This document shows positions 27,775 to 36,436 of a stretch of 64,000 nucleotides of DNA, one piece after another. This DNA comes from an uncultured Bacteroidales bacterium (GTDB lineage Bacteria > Bacteroidota > Bacteroidia > Bacteroidales > UBA932). The stretch's first letter is position 1. Each line of letters begins with the position of its first letter. The stretch spans positions 245,856 through 309,855 of the forward strand of contig CAKUSP010000002.1 of the NCBI GenBank assembly GCA_934680015.1, given 5' to 3'. The notes beneath the pieces are model-generated. The model had not been told where the DNA came from. It worked only from the letters and a program-made list of their open reading frames with translations, and ran no database searches. A program made the translations under genes and the position numbers.

Positions 27775-28300
27775 GAAAATAGTAGTTATATTCATTGTCT
27801 TAATATTGTGCATTAGAGTTCACGCAAGGGTTAATGAATATGAACATTTTGAGACTTATTGCCAATTCGCTCCTGCCATTTTTACACTTGGAGCCAGTCT
27901 TGTGGGAATAAATAGTGAAAACGACTTTACATATCACCTTATAAATGTTGGGACTACATATTTGTATCAGACATCGTTAACTTATCCATATAAGTGGATT
28001 ATAAAAGAGAAACGACCAGATGGAACGGCACACAATTCATTCCCATCTGGCCATACAGCCGCCACCTTTGCAGGGGCTGAGATGGTGCGTTTGGAATATG
28101 GATGGGGTTGGGGTGCAGTTTTTTATGCCAATGCTGTTGTGGTTGGAGCGATGCGTGTAGTTCACAAGCGCCATTGGTGGTGGGATGTAGCAAGCGGTGC
28201 TGCCATAGGTGTGGTAAGTGCGCGTTTGGGACGCATTACCTCTGACAAGCTCCGTATTATGATTTTGCCCGATAGGGTTTCACTTACATATTCATTCTAG
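27767..28300 (+). CDS. PAP2-family phosphatase
   Basis: A 177-aa membrane-associated phosphatase. An N-terminal signal/anchor (MIRKIVVIFIVLILCIRVHA) precedes the three PAP2 motifs: KEKRPDGTAHNS (KxxxxxxRP-type), PSGHTAATFAGAE (PSGH) and HKRHWWWDVASGA (SRxxxxxHxxxD-type). It may dephosphorylate lipid phosphates such as undecaprenyl pyrophosphate, which would fit the polysaccharide genes upstream; that link is inference. I use ATG 27767, which overlaps the rfbC stop and gives a clean signal peptide; a TTG at 27743 is less likely. Confidence 0.85.
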   Translation: MIRKIVVIFIVLILCIRVHARVNEYEHFETYCQFAPAIFTLGASLVGINSENDFTYHLINVGTTYLYQTSLTYPYKWIIKEKRPDGTAHNSFPSGHTAATFAGAEMVRLEYGWGWGAVFYANAVVVGAMRVVHKRHWWWDVASGAAIGVVSARLGRITSDKLRIMILPDRVSLTYSF

Positions 28301-28332
28301 TAACTTGAAAAAATAATTTGCGTTAGATTTGT

Positions 28333-30741
28333 ATGAAATCCAATTCCTTTATGAATAAAATATTGTGCGGGTTAATTTTGCTCTGCATATCAAGTTCTTT
28401 CGCGATAGCCGTTCCAGAAACTTCTATGGTGCGACGACCAAAGGTGGCGTTGGTTTTGTCAGGAGGAGGGGCAAAGGGTATATCGCACGTGGGCGTTATA
28501 CGTTATTTAAGGGAAATGGGAATACCTATCGACTATGTAGTGGGAACTAGTATGGGTTCTATAATAGGATGCATGTACTCGTTAGGATACACGGATGAAC
28601 AGATGACGGAAATCATATCAGGTCTGGATTGGCCATATTATATGGGGGATGAGGTAGAGAGAACGGAACTTTCCTATAGGACTAAGAAGGATTATGATCA
28701 ATATGAATTGAATTTGCCATTTGGTACTACGGAGTTTTTCAGTGGGGAATTGAATCAGTTAAAAAAAGATAAAGGTAGGGCCAAGGATTTGATTACTAGT
28801 ATTATTCCTAGTGGAGTAATTAGTGGAAACAATATTTTAAACCTTTTTTATAATCTATGTGTAGGATATACAGATCCTATGGATTTCAGCGATTTGCCTA
28901 TTCCGTTTGCTTGTGTATCCACAAACATTATCGATGGTACTGCAGTAGTTCATCGTAGTGGAATTTTACCATTGGCTATTCGCTCAAGCATGGCGATACC
29001 AGGCGTTTTTGCTCCTGTGTATAATGAAAGTCAAGTACTTGTCGATGGCGGAATTAGGGACAATTTTCCTACGGATGTAGCACGACAAATGGGCGCTGAC
29101 ATAATAATAGGGGTGAATCTTGCTATAGAAAAAGAGAAAAATCCGGAAAAATTACGTTCTCTTACTTCTCAAGTTAGTCAGCTCACGAAAATTTTCACTA
29201 GTAATAATCTTGAAGAAAACAAGTCGCTTTGTGATGTTTTGATTTACCCAGATATGACAGGACATAACTCTCTGGATTTTAGTGAAAAGAATATAGAAGA
29301 AGTCATGAAAATGGGCTATGACGAGGCAAAAAAACATGAAAAAGAACTTAAGGTAATTCATGACTTTCTTTCAGAGTATGGCGGGACGGAGCAGCGCTAT
29401 CAGGCGCCTTGCGTTAATACTCTAATCGGAGAAACGTTTCGGGTTACGCATTTAACCATGCCTGGTATAAAAGAAAGTGATATGGAGTGGCTTTTAAAGA
29501 TAAGTGGATTGAAAGCTGGGGAGAACATGACCTTAAAAACGCTGGATGATGCTGTTTCCGTATTCTATGGACTTAAGTCGTATTCGGTAGTACTTTATGT
29601 TATAGAAAAGGATCCAATAGACGATGGATATATGGTTGAATTTCATATGACTCCGGAAAAACCTCATTCTATGGATATGGGACTAAGATTGGATACGCAT
29701 GATGCCGTTCAAAGTATACTTAGGTTTGGTTTTAACGAAAGAATACTATATGGGTTGCAGGGAGAATTCACAGCTAAGATATCCTATAATCCTTCGTTCA
29801 ACATGACTCTTTCTATGCTTCCTAAAGAATTACCGCGACTTAGTTTTTCTTATGATATATTAAAGCGAGATGCCGATTTGTATACAGATGGTATACTAAC
29901 GGATAATGTTAAATATATCGATCAGAAATTTCAACTATTCGCTTCTGAATATATGCTTAGAAATTTCCATTTTAAAGTGGGAACTCAATATGAGCGCATG
30001 AGTTTTCTTCGTGCCATGTCTTCTCTATGGGAAACTTCCATCGATTCCAAAATGCGACCGATTCGCACATTGGGTGTTGTGGCAGAAGGCTACTATGATA
30101 ACCTAAACGATTTTTATTTTGCGGAAAACGGAACTACTGCTTCACTTCGAATTTATCAGAATTTGTGGCACTTTCGTGATAAAGGGACTGAAATGAGGCC
30201 TTTTACGTGTGTGAATTTGTCCTATAAACACTTTATTCCTGCTACTGATAGGTTATTCCTTATCCCTCAAGTATATACTGCGCTAAATTTTGATAAGCAG
30301 TGTCATTGGGCTGACGAGAGTTTTCCGGCCAATTATGGAGAGGACCTCGCTTTGGGCTTTTACCCTGTTTATGCGCAAAAGTTAGGAGGGGTAGTCGCCG
30401 ATTATGATTTTTATGGACAGGTCCCATTTGCCGGAATGTATCAAAGTTCTGCTGTGCCTAATGCCTTGGTGGGACGACTTGATACAAGGTATTATTTGCT
30501 GAATAATCAATATCTTACTTTAAAGTTTAATTACGCCCGCGTCGCCGATCTCGATTACTTGTTTACAAGTAGTGTGGATTATGGCAATGGAGAAATATAC
30601 CATATTAACGGTTTAAACTATCTAGGAGCAGCCATAGAGTATTCGGTTAACACTAGATTAGGTCCTTTTGCCATCGAAGCAGGGTGGAATAATGTAATGA
30701 ATCGCCTAGGAGTGTTTATTTCTATGGGCCGATTATTCTAA
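28333..30741 (+). CDS. Omp85-patatin phospholipase (outer membrane)
   Basis: An 802-aa secreted protein. After a signal peptide, a patatin domain (about residues 35-230) has the oxyanion loop SGGGAKGISHVG, the nucleophile motif GTSMGS and the catalytic aspartate in VDGGIRDNFP. A POTRA-like segment follows (about 360-440), then a 16-strand Omp85-type barrel that ends in a terminal phenylalanine (SMGRLF). PlpD-like proteins of this type are outer-membrane or surface phospholipases A. A -7 box TAGATTTG (28324-28331) is only 1 nt before the ATG at 28333, so the real start may be ATG 28351 (MNKILCGL), which still gives a signal peptide. The 3' end overlaps the convergent permease gene by 4 nt. Confidence 0.9.
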   Translation: MKSNSFMNKILCGLILLCISSSFAIAVPETSMVRRPKVALVLSGGGAKGISHVGVIRYLREMGIPIDYVVGTSMGSIIGCMYSLGYTDEQMTEIISGLDWPYYMGDEVERTELSYRTKKDYDQYELNLPFGTTEFFSGELNQLKKDKGRAKDLITSIIPSGVISGNNILNLFYNLCVGYTDPMDFSDLPIPFACVSTNIIDGTAVVHRSGILPLAIRSSMAIPGVFAPVYNESQVLVDGGIRDNFPTDVARQMGADIIIGVNLAIEKEKNPEKLRSLTSQVSQLTKIFTSNNLEENKSLCDVLIYPDMTGHNSLDFSEKNIEEVMKMGYDEAKKHEKELKVIHDFLSEYGGTEQRYQAPCVNTLIGETFRVTHLTMPGIKESDMEWLLKISGLKAGENMTLKTLDDAVSVFYGLKSYSVVLYVIEKDPIDDGYMVEFHMTPEKPHSMDMGLRLDTHDAVQSILRFGFNERILYGLQGEFTAKISYNPSFNMTLSMLPKELPRLSFSYDILKRDADLYTDGILTDNVKYIDQKFQLFASEYMLRNFHFKVGTQYERMSFLRAMSSLWETSIDSKMRPIRTLGVVAEGYYDNLNDFYFAENGTTASLRIYQNLWHFRDKGTEMRPFTCVNLSYKHFIPATDRLFLIPQVYTALNFDKQCHWADESFPANYGEDLALGFYPVYAQKLGGVVADYDFYGQVPFAGMYQSSAVPNALVGRLDTRYYLLNNQYLTLKFNYARVADLDYLFTSSVDYGNGEIYHINGLNYLGAAIEYSVNTRLGPFAIEAGWNNVMNRLGVFISMGRLF

Positions 30742-31529
30742 TTTTTTCTTTTTATAAATAAGATAGCCATAAGTGGGAGTGCAAGGATCGACATTGTTGC
30801 ACTGATAGGAAGGTAGATGCCGAAATTGGCATATTTTACAACGAGATATGTTATCAAAAGCAGGGATGTCCCTATAGATGCGGATATGATATAATGCTTT
30901 GTGATATTGACCTTAGACGAAATTATGCGGCTAAGATTCGGTACCCCTAAAGAGATAAAACCAATGGGTCCACAAATGCTTACTGCACTGGTTACTAGGC
31001 ACATAATCGAAAGAAGCTGAAAGGCTTTGAATTTCGCCGAGAGTTCGATCTCTTCTTTAAAGTGTGCTGTTAATTTCGGTGCAGATATTATCGCGGCCGC
31101 TAGACCTATGATGAAAAGACTTAAAGAAAATATAATGTCAGGTGTTGTAACCCCTTCAAGCCTGAAATTGGCTGCTCCCCATAAGTAGTATTGTTTTAGT
31201 AGTTCTCCGTTAGGTGCATTTGTTACCACTATAGTACCAAGTGAGCCTATGAAGGTACCGAAAAGGATGCCGAAGGTGATGAGACTTTGAGTGTTAATCT
31301 TTAGGGTAACGAAAAAGCAGATTAATGTGCAGATTAACGTGCAGATGAAACTTCCCACAGTCAGTGAGCACCATCCACTCATAGTGGCGGCTGCAGCACC
31401 TAGGCAGGCTGCACTTCCTAATCCTAGACTATATACATCTCCAAGTTGATTTCTCCAGAGGTATTGCATCTGTATACCTCCCAGCGGCAGAGCTATCCCG
31501 CTGATGATTACATATAACAAACTAAGCAT
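30738..31529 (-). CDS. Short FecCD/BtuC-type ABC permease
   Basis: A 263-aa polytopic protein, clearly from the FecCD family: it has the LRNQLGDVYSLGLGSAACLGA-type motif at the N-terminus (given by position, residues 25-45) and GPIGFISLGVPNLSRII (about 190), which is the family's GPIGFVGLxxPHxxR with His replaced by Asn. It lacks about 60 N-terminal residues, including the first membrane helix, compared with BtuC or FecD. No ABC ATPase or binding protein lies nearby. It could be an orphan permease or a decaying gene. A -7 box ends 7 nt before the ATG, so the short start looks genuine. Confidence 0.75.
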   Translation of the reverse strand: MLSLLYVIISGIALPLGGIQMQYLWRNQLGDVYSLGLGSAACLGAAAATMSGWCSLTVGSFICTLICTLICFFVTLKINTQSLITFGILFGTFIGSLGTIVVTNAPNGELLKQYYLWGAANFRLEGVTTPDIIFSLSLFIIGLAAAIISAPKLTAHFKEEIELSAKFKAFQLLSIMCLVTSAVSICGPIGFISLGVPNLSRIISSKVNITKHYIISASIGTSLLLITYLVVKYANFGIYLPISATMSILALPLMAILFIKRKN

Positions 31530-31536
31530 AAGGGCG

Positions 31537-31544
31537 CAAATTTA
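31537..31544 (-). promoter_or_regulatory. -7 box (TAAATTTG) of the FecCD-type gene
   Basis: Exact TAnnTTTG match on the minus strand, ending 7 nt before the ATG at 31529. It argues that the short N-terminus is the real one. Confidence 0.45.
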
Positions 31545-31565
31545 GTGACTTTCGAGGATTATTCG

Positions 31566-31573
31566 TATATTCG
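31566..31573 (+). promoter_or_regulatory. Possible -7 box (TATATTCG) of trkH
   Basis: One mismatch to TAnnTTTG, 21 nt before the trkH ATG. Confidence 0.3.
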
Positions 31574-31594
31574 CAAGATTTATTTAGCATTCTT

Positions 31595-33049
31595 ATGAGA
31601 ATAAAGCTGGTCATACGAATGATAGGGGTGTCCTTATTATTGGAGGCTGCCATGATGTTGGTTTCAGCTGTAGTGGCCGTATATTATGGTAGAGATGAGA
31701 GTTTTATTTCGCTCCTGTTCTCAGGAATTATAGTCGGTATATTCGGAGCTTTTCCTCAGATTTTCGTAAGGGATTCTTCTAGTGAAAATCGCAGAATTAC
31801 TATAAAGGAAGGTTATTATATCGTAGTGGGTTCATGGCTGCTTGCCTGCTTTTTTGGTATTGTTCCTTATCTTATGTATGGAGGTGAGTTCACTTTCATT
31901 AACGCGTTGTTTGAAAGTGTTTCTGGATTTACCACGACAGGAGCATCTATATTGAATAATGTGGAGGCTTTGCCAGCTGGATTGCAATTCTGGCGTATGT
32001 CTACAGCATGGATGGGTGGTATAGGTATAGTAGCTCTGTTCTCGCTGGTGCTTCCTAGTGGAAGTGGGGCAGTACTGACTGGGGTGGAGGTTTCTGGAAT
32101 AGCGCGAGATGATGCTTCGACAAGGGAGAAATCTTTAGTCAAAATGATGATAACCACATATTTGGTATTGTCAGTCATTATAATTTTTGCTCTTAAACTT
32201 AGTGGGATGAGGTGGTTTGACGCCATCACTCACGCTATGTCTACAGTGTCAACATGTGGCTTTTCCACTAAAAACGCCAGTGTCGCCGCATTTAATAGTC
32301 CATTGATAGAGGTCGTTTTAGGGTGTTTTATGCTTGTTTCAAGTGTAAATCTATGCCTGGTTTATTCTATTTTTACAAAGAATAAACAGAAGAACGTGTT
32401 TCAGTCAGAAATCTCCAAGTCTTATTTTTGCGTAATAGCCGTATGCATTATATGTGTTACTCTGAATTTGTTTTTTTCTAAAACATATAGCACTATTGGA
32501 GAGAGTCTTAGATATGCTTTTTTTCAGGTGGTTTCATTCGTGAGTACATCAGGTTTTGTTACTGCAGATAATAATACTTGGCCTGCTATGAGCGCAGTGG
32601 TCTTGATCGCATGTTCTATAGTGTGCGGATGTTCTGGTTCTACTTCTGGGGGCTTGAAGTTTGATAGGTTACTTGTTTGCTACAAATCAGTTAAATTAAA
32701 GCTATTGTCTTTAGCTAATCCTGCTCAGGTTAATGTGGTTAAGGTAGATGGGCGCTCTTTAAGTGAGGGGAGAGTCTCTGACACAAAGACGTATATGGCC
32801 ATTTATTTCTTTTTGATGGCTTTAGGAGCTCTTATCAATACTGGATTTGGGATGGATCTAGTAAGTGGTTTTACGGCAAGCGTATCATGTCTTGGAAATG
32901 TGGGCCCTGGTTTTGGAAGCGTGGGAAGTGTATGTAATTATTCAGGACTTCCGGTAGTTTTGAAGTTCAACAGTGCTTTTTTAATGTTGCTTGGACGTTT
33001 GGAGGTTTTTTCTTTATTTTATGTGCTTGGAATTCATCCGAGGAGGTAA
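31595..33049 (+). CDS. trkH: TrkH-type potassium uptake protein
   Basis: A 484-aa membrane protein of the TrkH/KtrB family with four M1-P-M2 repeats. The pore loops are recognisable as SGFTTTGASI (near 110), STCGFSTKN (near 220), STSGFVTAD (near 320) and SCLGNVGPGFG (near 425). It imports K+ with the cytoplasmic gating ring TrkA, which is not in this window. The heavy-metal exporter gene follows after 6 nt, so the two are probably co-transcribed. Confidence 0.93.
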   Translation: MRIKLVIRMIGVSLLLEAAMMLVSAVVAVYYGRDESFISLLFSGIIVGIFGAFPQIFVRDSSSENRRITIKEGYYIVVGSWLLACFFGIVPYLMYGGEFTFINALFESVSGFTTTGASILNNVEALPAGLQFWRMSTAWMGGIGIVALFSLVLPSGSGAVLTGVEVSGIARDDASTREKSLVKMMITTYLVLSVIIIFALKLSGMRWFDAITHAMSTVSTCGFSTKNASVAAFNSPLIEVVLGCFMLVSSVNLCLVYSIFTKNKQKNVFQSEISKSYFCVIAVCIICVTLNLFFSKTYSTIGESLRYAFFQVVSFVSTSGFVTADNNTWPAMSAVVLIACSIVCGCSGSTSGGLKFDRLLVCYKSVKLKLLSLANPAQVNVVKVDGRSLSEGRVSDTKTYMAIYFFLMALGALINTGFGMDLVSGFTASVSCLGNVGPGFGSVGSVCNYSGLPVVLKFNSAFLMLLGRLEVFSLFYVLGIHPRR

Positions 33050-33055
33050 TATTGT

Positions 33056-33907
33056 ATGAACTGGCATATTATATCTGAAGTATTGGTGGAGTCGTTAGAA
33101 GTGTGCATGTTTGTCATGCTTATGATGACTGTGATTGAGTTACTTAATCTGGAATCGCATGGAGGGATCTTGCGACGGATTCGTGGAAATCGGGCAGGAC
33201 AGGTAGGTTTATGTGCGCTTTTGGGGATGATCCCTGGGTGTGCTGGTGGTTTTGCCGTTACTTCTTTATATAATCATGGAATAGTAAGTTTCGGGGCTCT
33301 TGTGGCTATGATGATAGCTTCATCTGGGGATGAAGCCTTTGTTATGTTGTCAATGTTTCCTCGAACAGCCCTTATAGTTATGGCGGCACTGACCATACTC
33401 GCGTTTATAGTCGGTTTGTTAGTGGATGGGCTTAAGATAAAGGCGCATAAGTGTTCCGATATAGATATATCTCCTGATATAGATGTGTCGCATTGTAAGC
33501 ATCATCGTACTTTTAAGACTTTTATAACGCAGGATCTATGGCATCATGTTATTTTAAAGCACCTGCCTAGAGTGTTTGCATGGACTTTCGGCGTGTTGCT
33601 TTTCGTAGCTTTTATTCAACAATATGTAGATGTGTCTGCCTGGATTAATGATAAAACACTGCTGATGATAATACTAGCAGCGCTGATAGGTATTATACCA
33701 GAGTCAGGTCCTCATCTAATATTTGTTACATTGTATGCTCAGGGGGTTCTTCCTTTGCCAGTGCTTCTTGCAAGTTGTATCTCACAAGATGGCCATTCAG
33801 GTCTTGCACTTATAGCGGAAAATAAGAGGAGTTTCTTCGTGTCGAAAGCTATAAATGTGGTGGTCGCTATAGGAGTAGGTGTGATTACGATGTTGCTTAA
33901 ACTATAA
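33056..33907 (+). CDS. Putative 10-TM heavy-metal/manganese exporter
   Basis: A 283-aa polytopic protein of the ArsP_2 type (annotated as putative manganese transporter or arsenic efflux). Two inverted-repeat halves are visible, each with a G-x-x-P motif: LGMIPGCAGGFAVTSLYNHGIVSFGALVA (around residues 55-85, by position) and LIGIIPESGPHLIFVTLYAQG (around 220). The central cytoplasmic loop is histidine- and aspartate-rich (DISPDIDVSHCKHH), fitting metal binding. It follows trkH by 6 nt and ends at a strong terminator. The actual metal is unknown. Confidence 0.75.
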   Translation: MNWHIISEVLVESLEVCMFVMLMMTVIELLNLESHGGILRRIRGNRAGQVGLCALLGMIPGCAGGFAVTSLYNHGIVSFGALVAMMIASSGDEAFVMLSMFPRTALIVMAALTILAFIVGLLVDGLKIKAHKCSDIDISPDIDVSHCKHHRTFKTFITQDLWHHVILKHLPRVFAWTFGVLLFVAFIQQYVDVSAWINDKTLLMIILAALIGIIPESGPHLIFVTLYAQGVLPLPVLLASCISQDGHSGLALIAENKRSFFVSKAINVVVAIGVGVITMLLKL

Positions 33908-33938
33908 AAGGCCGAAGCTTTTTTTGCTTCAGCCTTTT
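33907..33938. terminator. Terminator between the exporter gene and tRNA-Glu
   Basis: A hairpin with stem AAAGGC-GAAGC pairing with GCTTC-GCCTTT (one bulge each side), a T7 loop and T-rich ends on the plus strand. It begins at the exporter stop codon and lies just 3' of the tRNA, so it could end both transcripts. Confidence 0.7.
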
Positions 33939-33939
33939 G

Positions 33940-34011
33940 TACTGGGTAGGAGAATCGAACTCCTATTGCAAGATTGAGAATCTTGAGTACTAACCGTTAT
34001 ACGAACCCAGC
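33940..34011 (-). tRNA. tRNA-Glu (anticodon CUC)
   Basis: A 72-nt cloverleaf on the minus strand. The 7-bp acceptor stem is GCTGGGT with ACCCAGT (G1-U72 wobble), the D arm has a 4-bp stem with loop AACGGTTA, the anticodon stem is CAAGA/TCTTG with loop TTCTCAA, and the T arm is AGGAG-TTCGATT-CTCCT. The anticodon CTC is at 33978-33976 and reads GAG. CCA is not encoded. The D-arm pattern GGTTAG is typical of tRNA-Glu. A strong promoter lies at 34031-34061. Confidence 0.93.
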
Positions 34012-34030
34012 ATTTCTCGTTTTGGGATTG

Positions 34031-34061
34031 CAAAGATAGGATTATTTTTTGTAGTTGCAAA
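34031..34061 (-). promoter_or_regulatory. tRNA-Glu promoter (-33 TTTG, -7 TATCTTTG)
   Basis: On the minus strand, TTTG (34061-34058) and TATCTTTG (34038-34031) are separated by 19 nt. The -33 region reads ATTTTGCAA, as at the OmpA-like leader promoter. Confidence 0.7.
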
Positions 34062-34086
34062 ATTTTTTTAGATAGTGTTCTTATTT

Positions 34087-34094
34087 TATATTTG
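34087..34094 (+). promoter_or_regulatory. -7 box (TATATTTG) of the DUF4925 lipoprotein gene
   Basis: Exact TAnnTTTG match, 97 nt upstream of the ATG. No TTTG at the right -33 distance. The leader between is AT-rich with no evident structure. Confidence 0.35.
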
Positions 34095-34191
34095 TGGCGT
34101 CGGATTGTATATTGTCAATGTGTCAGGCGGCATAAATTTTGACCATATAGTGTGATGTTAGTGTGAATATTTTATTTAATTACAATATTTT

Positions 34192-35475
34192 ATGAAAAAA
34201 ACTTTGTTTTGGAGCTGTACTTTATTAGGCTCACTTTTATTACTTGCGTCTTGTAAAAAGGATGAAGAGGATGATCAAACATGGAAAACGATTCCACAAG
34301 AGGAAGTATCTATAGAGGGTGGAAATGCGGTTTTTACGGTTAATGGCGCGCAACAGTCTCGTGGTAGCGTTAAAGTGGTAGCTACGAGTTCTTCGCAAGC
34401 TCAGGTTACACTTACTGGTATAGTTCCTGGCTATGATGAAGTTAATTTTACTGCTTCTTTGGAAAAAGGTGATAATTCCATTTATACTTTTTCAGGTACT
34501 AGTCTTCTAACGGATGGTCCATCTATCGCTACACTGAAATCGGATATGGTGCATTTCGTTTACCGTGTTTCTATTAAAGGTGAAATCAGCTTGGATGGTT
34601 TGGTTAAGGCAAGTGTTACTACACAGCTTTCAGATGAATGCAAAGGTGGCCTTGAGGGAAGTTGGCCTATAAAGAGGGTAGCTCCTGTGGTAAATGGTGC
34701 AGCTACAGCGGGACCAGTGTGGGTTAATTGGACTTTTACAGACTCTAAGTATGAGGGGGCTACGGTGATTGGCCAATTAGCTGGAACCATGTTGGGCGGC
34801 GTTCTTGCAAATTATTTAGATGAGGTTACATTCACTGCGGATGGTAATATAACTGCCAAGTATTGGGAAGATCCTGAAAGTGAAGGAAGCTCAGATGAAG
34901 GAGACTCATTTGACATTCAAAAGATTTTCGAATATCAGCCGGTTCTTGATGAGACGAATAATAGTTATGTGTATGGTAACAAGCACGAGGATAAATGGCT
35001 TGAAAGTCCTGTTGCCAACTATGCTTTCTGGTTCGTTCGTGACGGAATGCTATATGTAGTCCCTAATCTTTCTGTTCTTTCAGAAGATGGTGACACATCA
35101 TTGGACATGGGGTCTCTTTCAGAAAGTCTTCAGTCATTAAAGGCTCTTGGCGTGGATGTGAATACCTTGACAGCTGAGATTATGAAGATTATGGAGAATG
35201 GAGTTGCGCTTAAATACTCTTTAGATGGAAATGCTCTTAAAGTGTATGTTGATAAGAGTCAATGCGATCCTATAATCAAATCATTCATTCCTGCTCTTAC
35301 TGTTTTGGATAAAATGCTTTCAGATCTTGAATCTTCAGAAAGTGAGGATGATCAACAGACTGTGCAAATGGTCAAAATGGTTCTTGCAATGTTAGGACTT
35401 GAGAAACCATCCGATTTTGAGGGATTATGGAATGCTACAGATACATTTGAAATCGAGTTGAATTTTACAAAATAG
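34192..35475 (+). CDS. DUF4925-type surface lipoprotein
   Basis: A 427-aa lipoprotein (lipobox LLASC, cysteine near residue 21). The residues right after the cysteine are KKDEEDD, fitting the lysine/acidic lipoprotein export signal that sends Bacteroidetes lipoproteins to the cell surface. The body is beta-rich and repeats a layout of Ig-like N-terminal strands followed by a longer domain with GSWPIKRVAP and WVNWTFTDSKY. This resembles DUF4925 proteins known only from Bacteroidales; function unknown. It has its own promoter region and terminator. Confidence 0.65.
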   Translation: MKKTLFWSCTLLGSLLLLASCKKDEEDDQTWKTIPQEEVSIEGGNAVFTVNGAQQSRGSVKVVATSSSQAQVTLTGIVPGYDEVNFTASLEKGDNSIYTFSGTSLLTDGPSIATLKSDMVHFVYRVSIKGEISLDGLVKASVTTQLSDECKGGLEGSWPIKRVAPVVNGAATAGPVWVNWTFTDSKYEGATVIGQLAGTMLGGVLANYLDEVTFTADGNITAKYWEDPESEGSSDEGDSFDIQKIFEYQPVLDETNNSYVYGNKHEDKWLESPVANYAFWFVRDGMLYVVPNLSVLSEDGDTSLDMGSLSESLQSLKALGVDVNTLTAEIMKIMENGVALKYSLDGNALKVYVDKSQCDPIIKSFIPALTVLDKMLSDLESSESEDDQQTVQMVKMVLAMLGLEKPSDFEGLWNATDTFEIELNFTK

Positions 35476-35505
35476 AAAGCTGGCTTGAAGGTTAAAATTG
35501 AGAAA

Positions 35506-35543
35506 GTGCGCTCCGAGGTTTGTCTAAGGAGCGCTCTTTTTTT
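35506..35543 (+). terminator. Terminator after the DUF4925 gene
   Basis: A perfect 7-bp GCGCTCC/GGAGCGC stem, a 13-nt loop and a T-rich tract of nine bases. Confidence 0.85.
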
Positions 35544-35605
35544 AAGTGTTGTACTCGGATAGCCTTGTAAAGTAGATGGTAGGATGTTATTAGCGGATTT
35601 CTTCG

Positions 35606-35613
35606 TATATTTG
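35606..35613 (+). promoter_or_regulatory. -7 box (TATATTTG) of the gtrA-like gene
   Basis: Exact TAnnTTTG match, 24 nt before the GTG start at 35638. -33 element poor. Confidence 0.4.
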
Positions 35614-35637
35614 CATCTCCCTTGTAAATATAGATAG

Positions 35638-36090
35638 GTGAATATAAAAAGACTAATAGCACAGGCCATAAAGTTTTCGTTGACTTCCTTATTCGGAACG
35701 GCAACGGATACGCTTGTCCTATGGTTATTAACAACTTTTGTTTTTGGAAATAGTCACTTTGAACAATATGTCCTCTCTCCTCTTATTTCTTTTGAGTGTG
35801 CTGTTATAGTGAACTATACGGTCGCTTATTTTTATGTATGGAGGGATCGCATCAGTATTTTTTCAATAGGCTCGTATTTTAGCCATTTCTGGAAATACAA
35901 TATATCATGTGTATCAGCCTTTATAGTAAAGATGCTTCTGCTTAATGCTATCGCCTTTGCTACAAAGTGGGATCCTGTTATATGTAACCTTTTGGCTTTG
36001 TGCGTTTCTGGTCTATTGAATTTCGTGCTTAACGAGTTCGTGATTTTCCGTAGGTCAGTTTCAAATAAAGAAACAGAAGAAGACAACTAA
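35638..36090 (+). CDS. GtrA-family membrane protein
   Basis: A 150-aa protein with four predicted membrane helices and the GtrA motif KFSLTSLFGTATDTLVLWLL near the start, ending in a basic-acidic tail. GtrA-like proteins are thought to flip undecaprenyl-linked sugars for surface glycan decoration. The start is a GTG; no better ATG lies in frame before the first helix. The 3' end overlaps the VanZ-like gene by 62 nt on the other strand. Confidence 0.85.
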   Translation: MNIKRLIAQAIKFSLTSLFGTATDTLVLWLLTTFVFGNSHFEQYVLSPLISFECAVIVNYTVAYFYVWRDRISIFSIGSYFSHFWKYNISCVSAFIVKMLLLNAIAFATKWDPVICNLLALCVSGLLNFVLNEFVIFRRSVSNKETEEDN

Positions 36091-36436
36091 TTGTTATTCC
36101 TAGACAGTCAGCTATGAAATCGTAGAAATCGGTGCTACGGTTCGGGATTAGTCCTTGAAGGAGTTCGGTAGAGCCTGCTATAATGCAACTTACCAGAAGT
36201 ATCATTGTAATCCGTAGACATATTCTTTTTAGGCTTTCTTTTTTACCTATAGAAGCATAAAACATAATGGGAAGTGGAGTGAACATTGAGAAATGTACCA
36301 GTTTGTCAATAGGTATGAAGAAAGACCATGTATTGACTTGAGGAAAGGTGTCCGATGGAGCAAAGCATAGAAAAGCCACCACTCCTAAGTATAAAAGGGT
36401 GATGAGTCTCCAAGTTAGTGTAGATTTGCATATCAT
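36029..36436 (-). CDS. VanZ-like membrane protein
   Basis: A 135-aa protein with four membrane segments. The family pattern is visible as FFIPIDKLVHFSMFTPLPIMFYA (residues about 38-60, by position) and the conserved ELLQGLIPNRSTDFYDFIADCLG, which holds the E-x-x-Q and R-x-x-D-x-x-D residues. Function unknown (VanZ itself gives low-level teicoplanin resistance). Its ATG overlaps the stop of the ABC exporter gene (ATGA), so it closes the operon of TPR, hydrolase, ABC and VanZ. Confidence 0.8.
   Translation of the reverse strand: MICKSTLTWRLITLLYLGVVAFLCFAPSDTFPQVNTWSFFIPIDKLVHFSMFTPLPIMFYASIGKKESLKRICLRITMILLVSCIIAGSTELLQGLIPNRSTDFYDFIADCLGITISCLLLFLYLKLTYGKSRTR

Noticed and set aside
33050-33056. 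yybP-ykoY-type manganese riboswitch before the exporter gene
   Set aside because: The exporter starts 6 nt after trkH, leaving no room for a leader.
33908-34191. Integration site of a mobile element at tRNA-Glu
   Set aside because: No integrase, no duplicated tRNA 3' end and no change in base composition around the tRNA.
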